Shown here one piece after another: positions 1 to 9,011 of a DNA stretch of 64,000 nt. The number at the start of each line of letters is the position of its first letter. Positions within the stretch are counted from its first letter, which is position 1. The translations under genes were made by a program, and so were the position numbers. The DNA is taken from NCBI GenBank assembly GCA_019636565.1, contig JAHBXG010000010.1, forward strand, positions 58,374-122,373, written 5' to 3'. The notes under the pieces were generated by a model, which was given only the letters and a program-made list of their open reading frames with translations, made no database searches and had not been told where the DNA came from. This DNA comes from Phycisphaeraceae bacterium. Its GTDB lineage: Bacteria > Planctomycetota > Phycisphaerae > Phycisphaerales > UBA1924.

Positions 1-77
1 GCGGGCGAGGGCGCGATTGTGTCTGTGCGCCCCCTTCCTGCTGCTTTTCGGCTCGGGAGTGCACGACCCTCAGAAAC

Positions 78-2276
78 ATGCGATCGCCGCAAGGAGTTTC
101 CAATAGACTCCCCCGCGCCGTGCCCGCGCGCCCGAAGCACAACCACGTCCACGCCGCCCGCACCCGCGCCGCGTACTCACTTCTCTTTCTTGCGCTCGGC
201 CTGCTCGCCTCGTGGCAACTGCCCGAAGCCGGCTTCAGCATCCCGCTCGGGCCGCTCACGCTCTTCCTCGTTTCCGCAGCGCTCGCCGCGATTGCGCTCC
301 TGAACCCCGGTCGCAGTGGGACCGAGGGGAGAACGTGGGCACGCCTTTGCTCCGCCTGCCTTTGCTGCTCAATCTTTCTCTTCGCGCTTGGCTGGGGTCA
401 CATCAAACTCCGCGAGCCCGTCGCTCCGGAACTCACGGCCTTGATCGCACAATCGAGCGACCAGCCGATCTTCCGACTCACCATTCTCGACAGCCCGCGC
501 ACCCACCCCGAGCGTGCCTCGTGGACGTGTCTCGCCCGCGTCCGCGCGTTTGTTGATGACGCGGGCAGCACGCCGATCAACGCGAATATCTGGCTTTCGG
601 CCCGCTCCTCCACACCCCCGCGACCCGGCGACCGCCTCATCGCCCGCGGCACGTTCCGTCCGCTCGAGCCTCCCCGCAACCCCGGCGAGTTTGAACTGCA
701 ACGCTGGGGAACGGATCGCAACATCGCCGGTTCCTTTCTCGTTTCGTCCGCCGCACTCTTGCGCCCGGATGAGTCGCGAGCGGCGCTTCTCGAATCCGGG
801 GCGAACGCGTGCAGACGCGCGCTGGGCGCACTGCGCGCCCGCGCGAGCGACACCGTTGATGCGCTTGCCTCGCACGCTTCGCCCGATGCGCGACAACTCC
901 TCCGCGGCTTGTTGTTAGGGGAAAACCCGCCTTCTCCCACCGAAGGCCTTGCTTCTTTCTATCAGCTCGGACTCGCGCACATTCTCAGCATCAGCGGATT
1001 CCACCTGATGGTCTTCGCCGCGGCGTCGCTCTTCACGCTGCGACTCCTTGGCGATCTGGGTCGTCTGGAACCGATACTGGTCGGTGCTGTCATTCTGCTT
1101 TTTCTCGCGATCGTCCCCGCCAGTTCGCCGCTCGTGCGAGCCGCCACCATACTGCTCGTGCTGCTGGGTGCCGAGTGCTTTGGCCGACGCTACGACCGTC
1201 TCACGCTGCTGTTGTGGACGGCCGTCGCCGTCCTGCTTTTTCGACCGAGCGAACTCTGGTCGCTGGGCTTCCAACTCAGTTTCGGCCTGACCGCCGCGCT
1301 TCTCGCGCTCGCGCAGCGCCTTTCGCTCCGTCTCTTCCCGCCTCCGCTGGGGGTTCGCCCGGTCGGCCACTGGCTGTGGACACCAATCCGGCGTGCGACG
1401 CTTGCGCTGGTCGTCACCGGCCTGCTGTGCTGGACGCTCTCGGCGCCGTGGATCGCTTCGCACGTGGGCATTTTCAATCCGCTGTCCATCATCACGGGCA
1501 TTCTGATCACGCCCGTCATCGTGCTCGCGCTCTGGGTGGGCTATGCGGCGTTGCTGCTTGGCCTGGCTGTGCCGCCCGTTGCGGATGGAGCGGCGCCCCT
1601 CGCCAGCGCGATTGCGGAACTGGCTGTGGCCAGCGCTCGCTGGTGGGATTCCCTGCCCATCGCCGTCATCCGGGTGCCTCCGGTCTCATCGCTTTGGGCC
1701 CTGTGTGCGACTTCGCTCCTTGCGTTCTGGTTCGTCCGCGCCCGAATTTGCCGCCCTTTATTGCTCGTGCTCGCGATGCTGCTGCTCGCCTGGGGTGCGA
1801 CAGAGGCTCTCTTGATGGGCCGCCTCCCTCCGGGGCTTTCGGCTCGCGTTTACCTGCTGGACGAGGCCCCGGGCCGGTGCACAATCATCCAATCCCCCGC
1901 TGGTGCCGACATGCTGGACGCCGGCAGCTCATCCCCAAAATCCCAAGGGCGCGATCTGGCCCAAGTCGCCCGCCACCTGGGCGCGTGGCGACTGCACACG
2001 CTGGTTCTTGACCCTTCCGATCCCAATTCAATCTCCGGTGCGCCCGAGGTCATCCGCACGTTACGCCCCGCCAACGTTGTTTTTGCCTGCGAGGGCGGGT
2101 CTCCAACCAGCGAATCCATGGGGTTGATCGATTTGGCGACCCGTTATGGGGCACGGGTACACGTCGTTTCGGGCACCGAGGAAGCCCGCCGGTTCCTGCC
2201 CGATGGCCTTCGAGAGACACTTCCCGAGCGCTCCGGCAGCGGCCGGGGCATGCAGATCGTGGATGTGCCCAGATAA
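78..2276 (+). CDS. comEC: ComEC/Rec2-family DNA uptake channel protein
   Basis: Inner-membrane channel of the ComEC/Rec2 family, which in competent bacteria carries single-stranded DNA into the cytoplasm. The 732-residue product starts with hydrophobic helices (about 30-110), has a soluble OB-like region (about 115-230), then the competence domain marked by LAHILSISGFHLMVFAA near residue 299, many membrane helices to about 580, and a C-terminal metallo-beta-lactamase-like remnant from about 590. In that remnant the usual HxDxDH metal site is replaced by LVLDPSDPNSISG near residue 641, so nuclease activity of the domain is unlikely. The start is the first ATG; no strong ribosome site is visible. 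No other competence genes are nearby. The family call is firm; DNA uptake is inferred from the family. Confidence 0.9.
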   Translation: MRSPQGVSNRLPRAVPARPKHNHVHAARTRAAYSLLFLALGLLASWQLPEAGFSIPLGPLTLFLVSAALAAIALLNPGRSGTEGRTWARLCSACLCCSIFLFALGWGHIKLREPVAPELTALIAQSSDQPIFRLTILDSPRTHPERASWTCLARVRAFVDDAGSTPINANIWLSARSSTPPRPGDRLIARGTFRPLEPPRNPGEFELQRWGTDRNIAGSFLVSSAALLRPDESRAALLESGANACRRALGALRARASDTVDALASHASPDARQLLRGLLLGENPPSPTEGLASFYQLGLAHILSISGFHLMVFAAASLFTLRLLGDLGRLEPILVGAVILLFLAIVPASSPLVRAATILLVLLGAECFGRRYDRLTLLLWTAVAVLLFRPSELWSLGFQLSFGLTAALLALAQRLSLRLFPPPLGVRPVGHWLWTPIRRATLALVVTGLLCWTLSAPWIASHVGIFNPLSIITGILITPVIVLALWVGYAALLLGLAVPPVADGAAPLASAIAELAVASARWWDSLPIAVIRVPPVSSLWALCATSLLAFWFVRARICRPLLLVLAMLLLAWGATEALLMGRLPPGLSARVYLLDEAPGRCTIIQSPAGADMLDAGSSSPKSQGRDLAQVARHLGAWRLHTLVLDPSDPNSISGAPEVIRTLRPANVVFACEGGSPTSESMGLIDLATRYGARVHVVSGTEEARRFLPDGLRETLPERSGSGRGMQIVDVPR

Positions 2277-2425
2277 CCAGACCCGTCGAGGGGCCATCCG
2301 TTTGGGAGCGCGAATGGGAGGGAATCCGCGGGGCGGAATTCGCGTAACATATTGTGTTCTCGGGCTTTCCGGTTGTTCACGGAAAGCCGCCGGCCGATGA
2401 TGCTCTGAGGCAGGTTTGAATTCTG

Positions 2426-4024
2426 ATGCGTGGGTGTCGCTCCATTGCGTTTGCGTGCTCGGCACTTGTTGCCGTCGTGGCGGCGCAGGCCGATCCGATC
2501 TATCGCGTGATGGCCGTTCCGCTGTTGCCGGGCGCGACATCGGGCGAGGCGCTCGCGGTCAACAACAAGGGTGTTGTGGTCGGTCGCTGCCTGATCGATG
2601 GCGTTTATTACGGCTTCTCGTACGACGCTTCGCCGAATGGGTCGCTTGTTGACCTTGGGGTGCTCGGACCGGGCGAGCAGCACGGACTATGGGGCATCAA
2701 CGACGATGGATGGGTCGTCGGTACGGTGCAGATACAGAGTTCGCCGCTGGATCGCGCGGTGCTGATTGCACCGAGCGGAACCCGGATTGATATCACGCGT
2801 GCGACGACGGTGGAAGCGCCGATGGGCAGCGTGCAGGCCCGGAGTATCAATTCGCTGGGGAGCGTTGCGGGCATCAGCACTTTCGACTGCTCGTTTACGC
2901 AATCAACCGACTACGGAAGCCGCTGGAGCCCGGGAGGTTTCTTTGTCACCCCCCTGCTCGGCAGCAACTATGAGTGCGCACCCAGCGCGGCGTTTGCGAT
3001 CAACGATGCCGGAACCCTCGTGGGGAGCGCGCGGATGAACGTGGGTACGTTTACCGATCCGGTGCTTGTTGATCGGCCGTTCATGTGCGACGACGATGGG
3101 CAGGTACCGCTGGAGACTTTTTCGAGCGGGCTTGAATCGGGAACGGCGCTGGCGATCAGCAACCAGGGTGACGTGTGCGGCGTGGCGCAGGATCTTTCGG
3201 ATTCGGGGCGGGTGCACCCGGTTGTGTGGATCGGAGGCGACATCATTCGGCTCGATGGCCTTGCCGGCTTTGCGGAGGGGTCGTGCGCGTTGGGGGTGAA
3301 CGGCCAGGTGGATGTGGTGGGTCGCTCGGGTGATGAAATCACGGGTGAGGCGGTCGTCTGGCTCTCGGGCGCTGCGCAGCCCGAATCGCTTGCGGCGCTG
3401 GCGCAACCGGCGGCGCACGCGCCGAACTACCGATTGGAAACCGCGACCGCGATCAGCGACGGCGGTTTCATAGTCGGGCGGGGAGTGGGCATCGAACCCG
3501 AAGACATCAGCGGGAACACGGTTCCGTTCATACTCCTGCCCTGCGAGCCGGTGATCATTCAGCGACCGATCGGCCAGACTTCGTGCCTGTTTGGTGCACC
3601 GGCACTGACGGTTCGTGCGGTGGGCGCGGGCCCGCTGACGTATCAGTGGCGGCGAAACGGTGTGCCGCTGGAAAATGGCCCGCAGGCGGGCGGCTCGGTG
3701 GTGTCGGGCGCACTGACGCGGACGATTCTGGTTTCGGGTTTTGGGTACACCGACGAGGGCGACTACGACGTTGTCATCTCGGGATCGTGCGGAACGACGA
3801 TCACGCCGGTGGTGAATATGCACGTGTGCCGCGCCGATCTTTCGTGCGATGGCATCGTCTCCGACTCGGACTTTCCGATCTTTGTGGCGGCCTACGAAAT
3901 ACTCGACTGCGCCGACCCGGCGATGCCGGTGGGGTGTGCCGCGGACTTCAACGATGACGGCGTGGTGGACGACGAGGACTTTGTGCTGTTTGTGCAGGCG
4001 TATGAGGCGTTATTTTGCCCGTAG
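2426..4024 (+). CDS. Secreted HAF-repeat/Ig-like protein with dockerin-type C-terminus
   Basis: A 532-residue exported protein of unknown substrate. Residues 1-22 form a signal peptide ending VVAAQA. Residues about 25-380 contain repeated AINDAG, GINDDG and SINSLG segments typical of extracellular HAF-repeat proteins. An Ig-like segment follows (about 385-465, with LTYQWRRNGVPLENG), and then a two-repeat EF-hand module with Asp-rich loops (DLSCDGIVSDSDF and DFNDDGVVDDEDF) ending in FCP at the C-terminus. The same terminal module recurs in nine other proteins of the window. It is probably a cell-surface or secreted protein. It stands alone, 149 bases after comEC and convergent with the next gene. 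Confidence 0.85.
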   Translation: MRGCRSIAFACSALVAVVAAQADPIYRVMAVPLLPGATSGEALAVNNKGVVVGRCLIDGVYYGFSYDASPNGSLVDLGVLGPGEQHGLWGINDDGWVVGTVQIQSSPLDRAVLIAPSGTRIDITRATTVEAPMGSVQARSINSLGSVAGISTFDCSFTQSTDYGSRWSPGGFFVTPLLGSNYECAPSAAFAINDAGTLVGSARMNVGTFTDPVLVDRPFMCDDDGQVPLETFSSGLESGTALAISNQGDVCGVAQDLSDSGRVHPVVWIGGDIIRLDGLAGFAEGSCALGVNGQVDVVGRSGDEITGEAVVWLSGAAQPESLAALAQPAAHAPNYRLETATAISDGGFIVGRGVGIEPEDISGNTVPFILLPCEPVIIQRPIGQTSCLFGAPALTVRAVGAGPLTYQWRRNGVPLENGPQAGGSVVSGALTRTILVSGFGYTDEGDYDVVISGSCGTTITPVVNMHVCRADLSCDGIVSDSDFPIFVAAYEILDCADPAMPVGCAADFNDDGVVDDEDFVLFVQAYEALFCP

Positions 4025-4032
4025 AGCGCCGC

Positions 4033-4662
4033 TCAGATGAGGCGTGCGGGTACGCCCGCGACCCTCGTGGAAGGCTCAACATCGCGCAAGACGACGGCAC
4101 CCGCGCCGACGGTGCTGCCGGCGCCGACCTTTACGCGGGGAAGAATGCGTGCGCCGATCCCGAGGAAAGCGCGTTCACCAATCGTTGCGGCACCGGCGAT
4201 GATGGAACCGGGCGCGACGTGGGCGCTGGCGCCGATCAGGCAATCGTGCTCGATGATCGCGCCGGTATTGATGATGGCGTGCGGCTCGACGCGTGCGAAG
4301 CAGTTCACCACGGCGCGCGGGCCGACAAAGACGCCCGCGCCCAGAGTGGCCGAGCGCGAGACCACGGCGTCGGGGGAGATGATTGCCGCGCCGGGCGTAC
4401 GCCCAGCGCGATCGAGTTCACTGACGAGGCGTGCCCGAAGTTCCGTATCGCCAACACAAACGAAGTACGCGCAGCCGGCGGGCGGGAGCGAGGCGAGCGC
4501 ACCAAGATGGGGCAGGCGGAGTTTGGAAATGGCCGGTGCGTCCTTGCGATCGTCCAGCACGCCGGCGATGGAGAGACCCAGTCGGATCGCCGCGTCGGCG
4601 ACCACCAGGGAGTGGCCACCGGCCCCGATGAGCACTATCTGTGTTGAGGGCCCTTTGACCAT
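4033..4662 (-). CDS. NeuD-family sugar O-acyltransferase
   Basis: A 209-residue enzyme of the NeuD/PglD type, which transfers acyl groups to activated sugars in surface polysaccharide synthesis. The N-terminus carries a nucleotide-binding motif (IVLIGAGGHSLVVADAA, residues about 8-24). Residues about 90-205 form a left-handed beta-helix of hexapeptide repeats (for example AIINTGAIIEHDCLIG), with a histidine in the EHD segment where the family keeps its catalytic base. The start is the ATG at 4662, giving the usual family length; the open frame extends much further upstream but antisense to mqnA. It is convergent with the preceding gene and divergent from mqnA. The sugar substrate cannot be told. 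Confidence 0.85.
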   Translation of the reverse strand: MVKGPSTQIVLIGAGGHSLVVADAAIRLGLSIAGVLDDRKDAPAISKLRLPHLGALASLPPAGCAYFVCVGDTELRARLVSELDRAGRTPGAAIISPDAVVSRSATLGAGVFVGPRAVVNCFARVEPHAIINTGAIIEHDCLIGASAHVAPGSIIAGAATIGERAFLGIGARILPRVKVGAGSTVGAGAVVLRDVEPSTRVAGVPARLI

Positions 4663-4762
4663 GCTTTCTTTTCGGTCGATTCGCCCGGGGCGCTCTACCC
4701 CAGGCATTCCCGATACGACGGATTCGTCGCCGACGCCCCCGGCCTCGTGCAAGAATCGTGGG

Positions 4763-5593
4763 ATGGACCCCGTCCGCATCGGCATCGTCAAATTCCTGAA
4801 CACGGTTCCTCTGGTGGAGGGGCTTGAGAAGATTCCGCAGGTCGGACTGGTGCCCGCGCCGCCGTCGCGGCTGAGCGACATGCTGGTCGATCGCGAGGTG
4901 GATGTGGCGCTGGTCAGCATTGTGGATGCGGCGCTCGCGCGTGAGCCATTGGCGATGCTGGGGTGCGGGCTCATCGGATGCGACGGGCCGACGCTCACGG
5001 TGCGGGTGTTCTCGTCGGTGCCGTTTGAAGAGATCACGACGCTGCACGCCGATACCGAAAGCCATACGTCGGTGGCGCTGGCGCGCATCGTGCTGCACCG
5101 GGTATTCGACAAACGCGTCGCGATCGAGCCGTTTGTGTCTTCGGGGGAGCGGACGGCGCCGGGGGACTGGCCCGAGGCCTTGCTGCTCATCGGCGACAAG
5201 GTGATCACATCAAGCCCGCCCCTGAACCGGTTCACGCACCAACTGGACCTGGGTGAGGAGTGGAAGAAACTGACGGGGCTGCCGTTTGTGTACGCGGTGT
5301 GGATGTGCCGCGCCGGCGATCTGGAAGAGGAGGGCACGCTGGCCAAGGTGCGGCTGGCGGAGTCGCTGCTGGATCGACAGCTCCGGCACAATCTGACGCG
5401 GATTGATCGGATTATCCAGGATCGTGCGCCGGAGTTCGGCTGGCCTCCGGAAATGGCAAGAACCTACATCGGCGAGTTGCTGCGCTATCGGATGGGCGCG
5501 ACGGAGCGGGAGGCGATCGGGAAGTTCTTTGACGAGGCTGTTTCGGCGGACCTTCTGACGACGGCGCAGACCTCGCGGGTCCGCTGGGCCTGA
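4763..5593 (+). CDS. mqnA: Menaquinone biosynthesis protein MqnA (chorismate dehydratase)
   Basis: A 276-residue MqnA-family enzyme. In the futalosine route to menaquinone, MqnA dehydrates chorismate to 3-[(1-carboxyvinyl)oxy]benzoate in the cytoplasm. The N-terminus RIGIVKFLNTVPL and the segment VDVALVSIVDAAL match the solute-binding-like fold of the family, and TLHADTESHTSVALARIVL is the characteristic middle motif. The ATG at 4763 gives the standard length, although the frame is open far upstream. The other futalosine genes are not in this window. The chorismate synthase gene lies 19 kb away. The call is firm. Confidence 0.9.
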   Translation: MDPVRIGIVKFLNTVPLVEGLEKIPQVGLVPAPPSRLSDMLVDREVDVALVSIVDAALAREPLAMLGCGLIGCDGPTLTVRVFSSVPFEEITTLHADTESHTSVALARIVLHRVFDKRVAIEPFVSSGERTAPGDWPEALLLIGDKVITSSPPLNRFTHQLDLGEEWKKLTGLPFVYAVWMCRAGDLEEEGTLAKVRLAESLLDRQLRHNLTRIDRIIQDRAPEFGWPPEMARTYIGELLRYRMGATEREAIGKFFDEAVSADLLTTAQTSRVRWA

Positions 5594-5623
5594 TTCGTCA
5601 GCGATTTTGAGTTGAAACCTTTC

Positions 5624-7279
5624 ATGCCCGCATGGCCCAAACTCAAGTTGCCACTGTTGGCCGACCTGGCGGAACAGTTGCGGTACGCGCCGAAAGCGGC
5701 CGTGGTGAAGGACATCGTGCGGACGGTGGAGACGATCGGGTTGATCGACCCCGCAACCGACTATCCCGCCGATTGGATCGCGTTTCGCATCACGGGGTAT
5801 CGCGCCGATCAGCCGTTCGAGCCGCTTTCGGGGGCGCGGCTTGCGCCGCAGTTGGCGCGCCTGGTGGAATTGCTGAGCGCGCAATCGCGTTTGACGGAGG
5901 CAGACCTGAAGGCGCTAGGGCCTGGGCTTGATCAGCCGACGCTGCTGAAACGCTGGAACATCAGCCGCAAGACGCTGGAGCGGTATCGCTCCAAAGGGCT
6001 GGTGGCGGTTCGGTTGCTCTCGGATCGCGGAAGGAGCAGGCTTTTTTTCCCGCGCTCGACCACGGAGTCGTTCGAAACTGTGCACGCGGGGTTGCTCGAG
6101 AAAGCCCGGGTTTTCACGCGCCTGGATGAATCGGCTCGGGATTCGATCCGCACCCGCGCCGACAAACTGCGGCGCAAAGCAACCGCTTCGAGATCACGAA
6201 TTGCGGCGCACCTTTCTCGGCGCACCGGACGGTCTCGCTCGGCGATCGAGCGGGCGCTGCCGCCCCGGAAGCGGGCGGAGCGCCGGCCCCGGCAATCGGG
6301 CAAAGCACGACTTGCGCTGCTTTCGAAGTGGGAATCGGGCGCTGGCGCGGGAGAACTAGCGCGGCAGTCGGGAAAGACCCGGCCGGCGATCGTGCACGCA
6401 CTCAGCGTGGCCCGCCGCGATCGGCTTGAGGCGTGGGACGCGAGCACGCGTTTTCCGCCGGATCTGACGCAAGAGGTGCCCGGGAGTCTGGAGGAGATCG
6501 CGGGGATGTATCCGCGTGCCTCGGCGGCGCCGGCACCGAGGCCCGAGCCCGACCTCGAGGTGCTGCTTGAAGCGATGCGCAGACGAGCGGTGCCGGATCG
6601 CGCGAGCGAGCGCGAGTTTGCACTCGCCCATCATGCGTGCATGCGGCTGGCGGGGGCGGCGCGGTCGCTTTCAGCGGAGAACCTGGACCTTGCCGAGACG
6701 GCGCTGCGCTGGGGGGCGCGGATTCGTGCGATCCTCATTGGCCCGCATCGGGCCGTGATCGTTGAGTCGATTGAATCACTGGTTGCGCCCGGGGGCGTTG
6801 AACTGCTTCGTGCCGACCCGGCGCTCTTAGCGGGCGCGCTGCTGCGGGGTGTTCACGGTGCCGCGCTCGCGATCGAGGGGTTTACGCCGGAAACATCGAC
6901 ACGCCGAGAGATCGGCGGCAGCCTTGCCGGGCCGATCTCGCTGGCGGTCGGGCGCACGCTTTCGGAGTGGACAAAGTCGAATGAACGCGAGATCCGCATG
7001 CTGCGGACCAGGCAGGGCATGCGGGCTGCTCGCGCACTAGGCGCCATACCCGACTGGGCCGAATACGCCTCGCCTTGGCTTGCTTCGCTTTCGCCCGCCC
7101 GGGTGCGCACTCGACGCCAGCAGGTCGCGCTTGCTCCGGAGCACGAGAAAGTTCTCGGCCTGCGATTTGGCTGGGACTCCCGCCCGCACACTGTTGCGGA
7201 GATCGCAAGATTCCTGGGTGTGACGCGGATTCGTGCCGCGGCGATTCTGCAGGCGGCGCTCCGCGCTGTGCCGGCGTAA
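5624..7279 (+). CDS. Diverged sigma-70-like, multi-HTH DNA-binding protein
   Basis: A 551-residue protein I read as a strongly decayed sigma-70 relative. The C-terminus (EHEKVLGLRFGWDSRPHTVAEIARFLGVTRIRAAAIL in part, residues about 510-545) resembles sigma region 4, with a helix-turn-helix at TVAEIARFLGVTRIRAAAIL. Residues about 370-450 align in pattern with region 2, including ALAIEGFTPETSTRREIGG where sigma factors have the FDPE-RG-FSTYA core, but the aromatic promoter-melting residues are gone. Further HTH-like stretches lie at about 105-145 (TLLKRWNISRKTLERYRSKG), 190-225 and 230-265. The ATG at 5624 is preferred over a TTG at 5612. It follows mqnA by 30 bases. It could equally be annotated as a sigma-like DNA-binding protein; its role is unknown. 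Confidence 0.65.
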   Translation: MPAWPKLKLPLLADLAEQLRYAPKAAVVKDIVRTVETIGLIDPATDYPADWIAFRITGYRADQPFEPLSGARLAPQLARLVELLSAQSRLTEADLKALGPGLDQPTLLKRWNISRKTLERYRSKGLVAVRLLSDRGRSRLFFPRSTTESFETVHAGLLEKARVFTRLDESARDSIRTRADKLRRKATASRSRIAAHLSRRTGRSRSAIERALPPRKRAERRPRQSGKARLALLSKWESGAGAGELARQSGKTRPAIVHALSVARRDRLEAWDASTRFPPDLTQEVPGSLEEIAGMYPRASAAPAPRPEPDLEVLLEAMRRRAVPDRASEREFALAHHACMRLAGAARSLSAENLDLAETALRWGARIRAILIGPHRAVIVESIESLVAPGGVELLRADPALLAGALLRGVHGAALAIEGFTPETSTRREIGGSLAGPISLAVGRTLSEWTKSNEREIRMLRTRQGMRAARALGAIPDWAEYASPWLASLSPARVRTRRQQVALAPEHEKVLGLRFGWDSRPHTVAEIARFLGVTRIRAAAILQAALRAVPA

Positions 7280-7287
7280 TGCCCCGA

Positions 7288-7293
7288 TACCAT
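7288..7293 (+). promoter_or_regulatory. Putative -10 element of a leaderless gatB promoter
   Basis: TACCAT lies eight bases before the gatB ATG and no Shine-Dalgarno sequence is present, so transcription may start at or next to the initiation codon. The same arrangement occurs before several other genes here. No clear -35 element is seen. Confidence 0.3.
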
Positions 7294-7301
7294 CCCGTTG
7301 C

Positions 7302-8999
7302 ATGTCGTACAACGCGTCGGACATTGACCGGATCAAACTCATAGTCGGCATGGAGGTGCATGTCGAATTGGCGACGCGCACCAAGATGTTCAGCCGCGCA
7401 CCGAGCCCGGCCTGCCCTGAATTTGATTCGCACGACAATCCGTCGGTCACGCCCAACACGCTGATCGATGCGACGGTCCTCGCGCTGCCGGGCGCGCTGC
7501 CGGTGATGAACAGGGCGGCGGTGGATATGGCGATCAAGGTGGGGCTTGCGCTCAAGTGCCAGATCGCACCGATCACCAAGTGGGATCGCAAGAGTTACTT
7601 CTATCCCGATCTTCCCAAGGCGTATCAGATCAGCCAGTACGACCTGCCGATCTGCTTTGATGGGAGCATCGACGTGCCGGCGGTAGACGAGAAAGGGCAG
7701 GTCGATCTGGACGGGGAACCGACGCGGATCGGGATTCTGCGGGCGCACCTGGAGGAGGACGCGGGGAAACTGCTGCACGAGGCACCGGGCGGAACGCCGA
7801 TCGACGGTTCGATCGCCGACTACAACCGGGCGGGGACGGCTCTGCTGGAGATCGTGACGCAGCCGGAATTCAGCAGCAGCGCACAGGTGGTGATGTTCTG
7901 CAAACAACTGCGAAACATCTGCCGCTTTCTTGGCGTCACCGAGGGAATCATGCAGCGCGGGCACATGCGCTTCGAGCCGAATATCAATCTGCAGTTGACG
8001 ATGACAGATGGGAAATTCATCAAGACACCGATCGTCGAGGTGAAGAACCTGAACAGTTTCAAGTCGGTGCAGGGGGCGATCGAGTACGAGTTTCAGGAGC
8101 AGCCCCGGCGCTGGCTGGCGGATCGGCGCGAAATGGGACGGGGGACAAAGCAGACGCGCGGGTGGGACGAGCGGGCCGAGGGCGGACGGGGCGCCACGGT
8201 GCTGCAGCGCGAAAAAGAGGATGCGCACGACTACCGGTACTTCCCGGATCCGGACCTTGTGCCGGTTGTCGTGAACGAGGAGTGGAAAGAGCGGATTCGG
8301 GCGACGATTCCGGAATTGCCGCTCGCACGCTTCGCCCGCTTTATGGACGAGTTCGGGCTGGGCAAGAAGGAGGCGGCGGCGCTGATCGATGAGCGCGATG
8401 TGTGCTTTTTTTATGAGCGCACGACCGAGGCGATGGAGGCTCTGGGGCTCTCTCACGCCCGCGCAGGCAAGCTCGCGGCGAACATCCTGCTGCAGTCCGG
8501 GGCAAAGCGGGCGAACGAGACGGCCCGGGAGATCCATCACCTCGGCATCTTGCCCGAGCAGGTCGCGGCGATCGGCAAGTTGCGCGAAGACGGGAAACTC
8601 AACAATCAGAATGCGGATGAACTGTTTGGTGTTTTGTGCGGGGAGGGAGTTCACCACGGAGAACACGGAGAGAATCGGGATGCAGGGAAGGGTTTGGAAA
8701 AGCGAGTTGATTCCATCCGTTTCGCTCCGGCGTCTTCGGTGCTCGATCCTGCCGCTGCATTGGCGGCGGTTGAGCGGCTTGCGACCGAACGCGGCATGGT
8801 GACGGTGCGGGACGACGCGGCGATGGACCGATGGGTAGAACAGGCGATTGCGGAAAACGAGCAGGCGGCGGCGGATGTGCGGGCCGGAAAGATCGCGGCG
8901 ATCGGGCGGCTGGTTGGGGCGGCGATGAAGCATTCCGGGGGGAGCGGGGACGCCAAATCGCTGCGCGAGGCCATCCTGGCCAAACTGGGCGCCGGATAA
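7302..8999 (+). CDS. gatB: Asp-tRNA(Asn)/Glu-tRNA(Gln) amidotransferase subunit B, with insertion
   Basis: Subunit B of the GatCAB amidotransferase, which binds misacylated Glu-tRNA(Gln) or Asp-tRNA(Asn) for conversion to Gln- or Asn-tRNA. The 565-residue product has the family motifs IVGMEVHVEL at the start, KSYFYPDLPKAYQISQYD, MRFEPNINLQL and the C-terminal YqeY-like tail (VRAGKIAAIGRLVGAAMK). An unusual stretch of about 35 residues, beginning at GEGVHHGEHGENRDAG (base about 8638), interrupts the junction before the tail domain; its DNA carries a CACGGAGAACACGGAG-type repeat. The frame stays open, so the protein is probably made. gatA and gatC are not in the window. Confidence 0.95.
   Translation: MSYNASDIDRIKLIVGMEVHVELATRTKMFSRAPSPACPEFDSHDNPSVTPNTLIDATVLALPGALPVMNRAAVDMAIKVGLALKCQIAPITKWDRKSYFYPDLPKAYQISQYDLPICFDGSIDVPAVDEKGQVDLDGEPTRIGILRAHLEEDAGKLLHEAPGGTPIDGSIADYNRAGTALLEIVTQPEFSSSAQVVMFCKQLRNICRFLGVTEGIMQRGHMRFEPNINLQLTMTDGKFIKTPIVEVKNLNSFKSVQGAIEYEFQEQPRRWLADRREMGRGTKQTRGWDERAEGGRGATVLQREKEDAHDYRYFPDPDLVPVVVNEEWKERIRATIPELPLARFARFMDEFGLGKKEAAALIDERDVCFFYERTTEAMEALGLSHARAGKLAANILLQSGAKRANETAREIHHLGILPEQVAAIGKLREDGKLNNQNADELFGVLCGEGVHHGEHGENRDAGKGLEKRVDSIRFAPASSVLDPAAALAAVERLATERGMVTVRDDAAMDRWVEQAIAENEQAAADVRAGKIAAIGRLVGAAMKHSGGSGDAKSLREAILAKLGAG
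8638..8745 (+). repeat. Repeat-derived in-frame insertion within gatB
   Basis: The segment starts with TTCACCACGGAGAACACGG, a short repeat that normally sits between genes, and adds roughly 35 codons to gatB without breaking the frame. A related copy, arranged as an inverted pair, lies at 57767-57899. The right edge is approximate. Confidence 0.55.
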
Positions 9000-9011
9000 T
9001 CCACTCACCCC

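Noticed and set aside
1..77. End of a gene entering from the left
   Set aside because: No frame in this short stretch shows a recognisable C-terminus, so nothing can be claimed.
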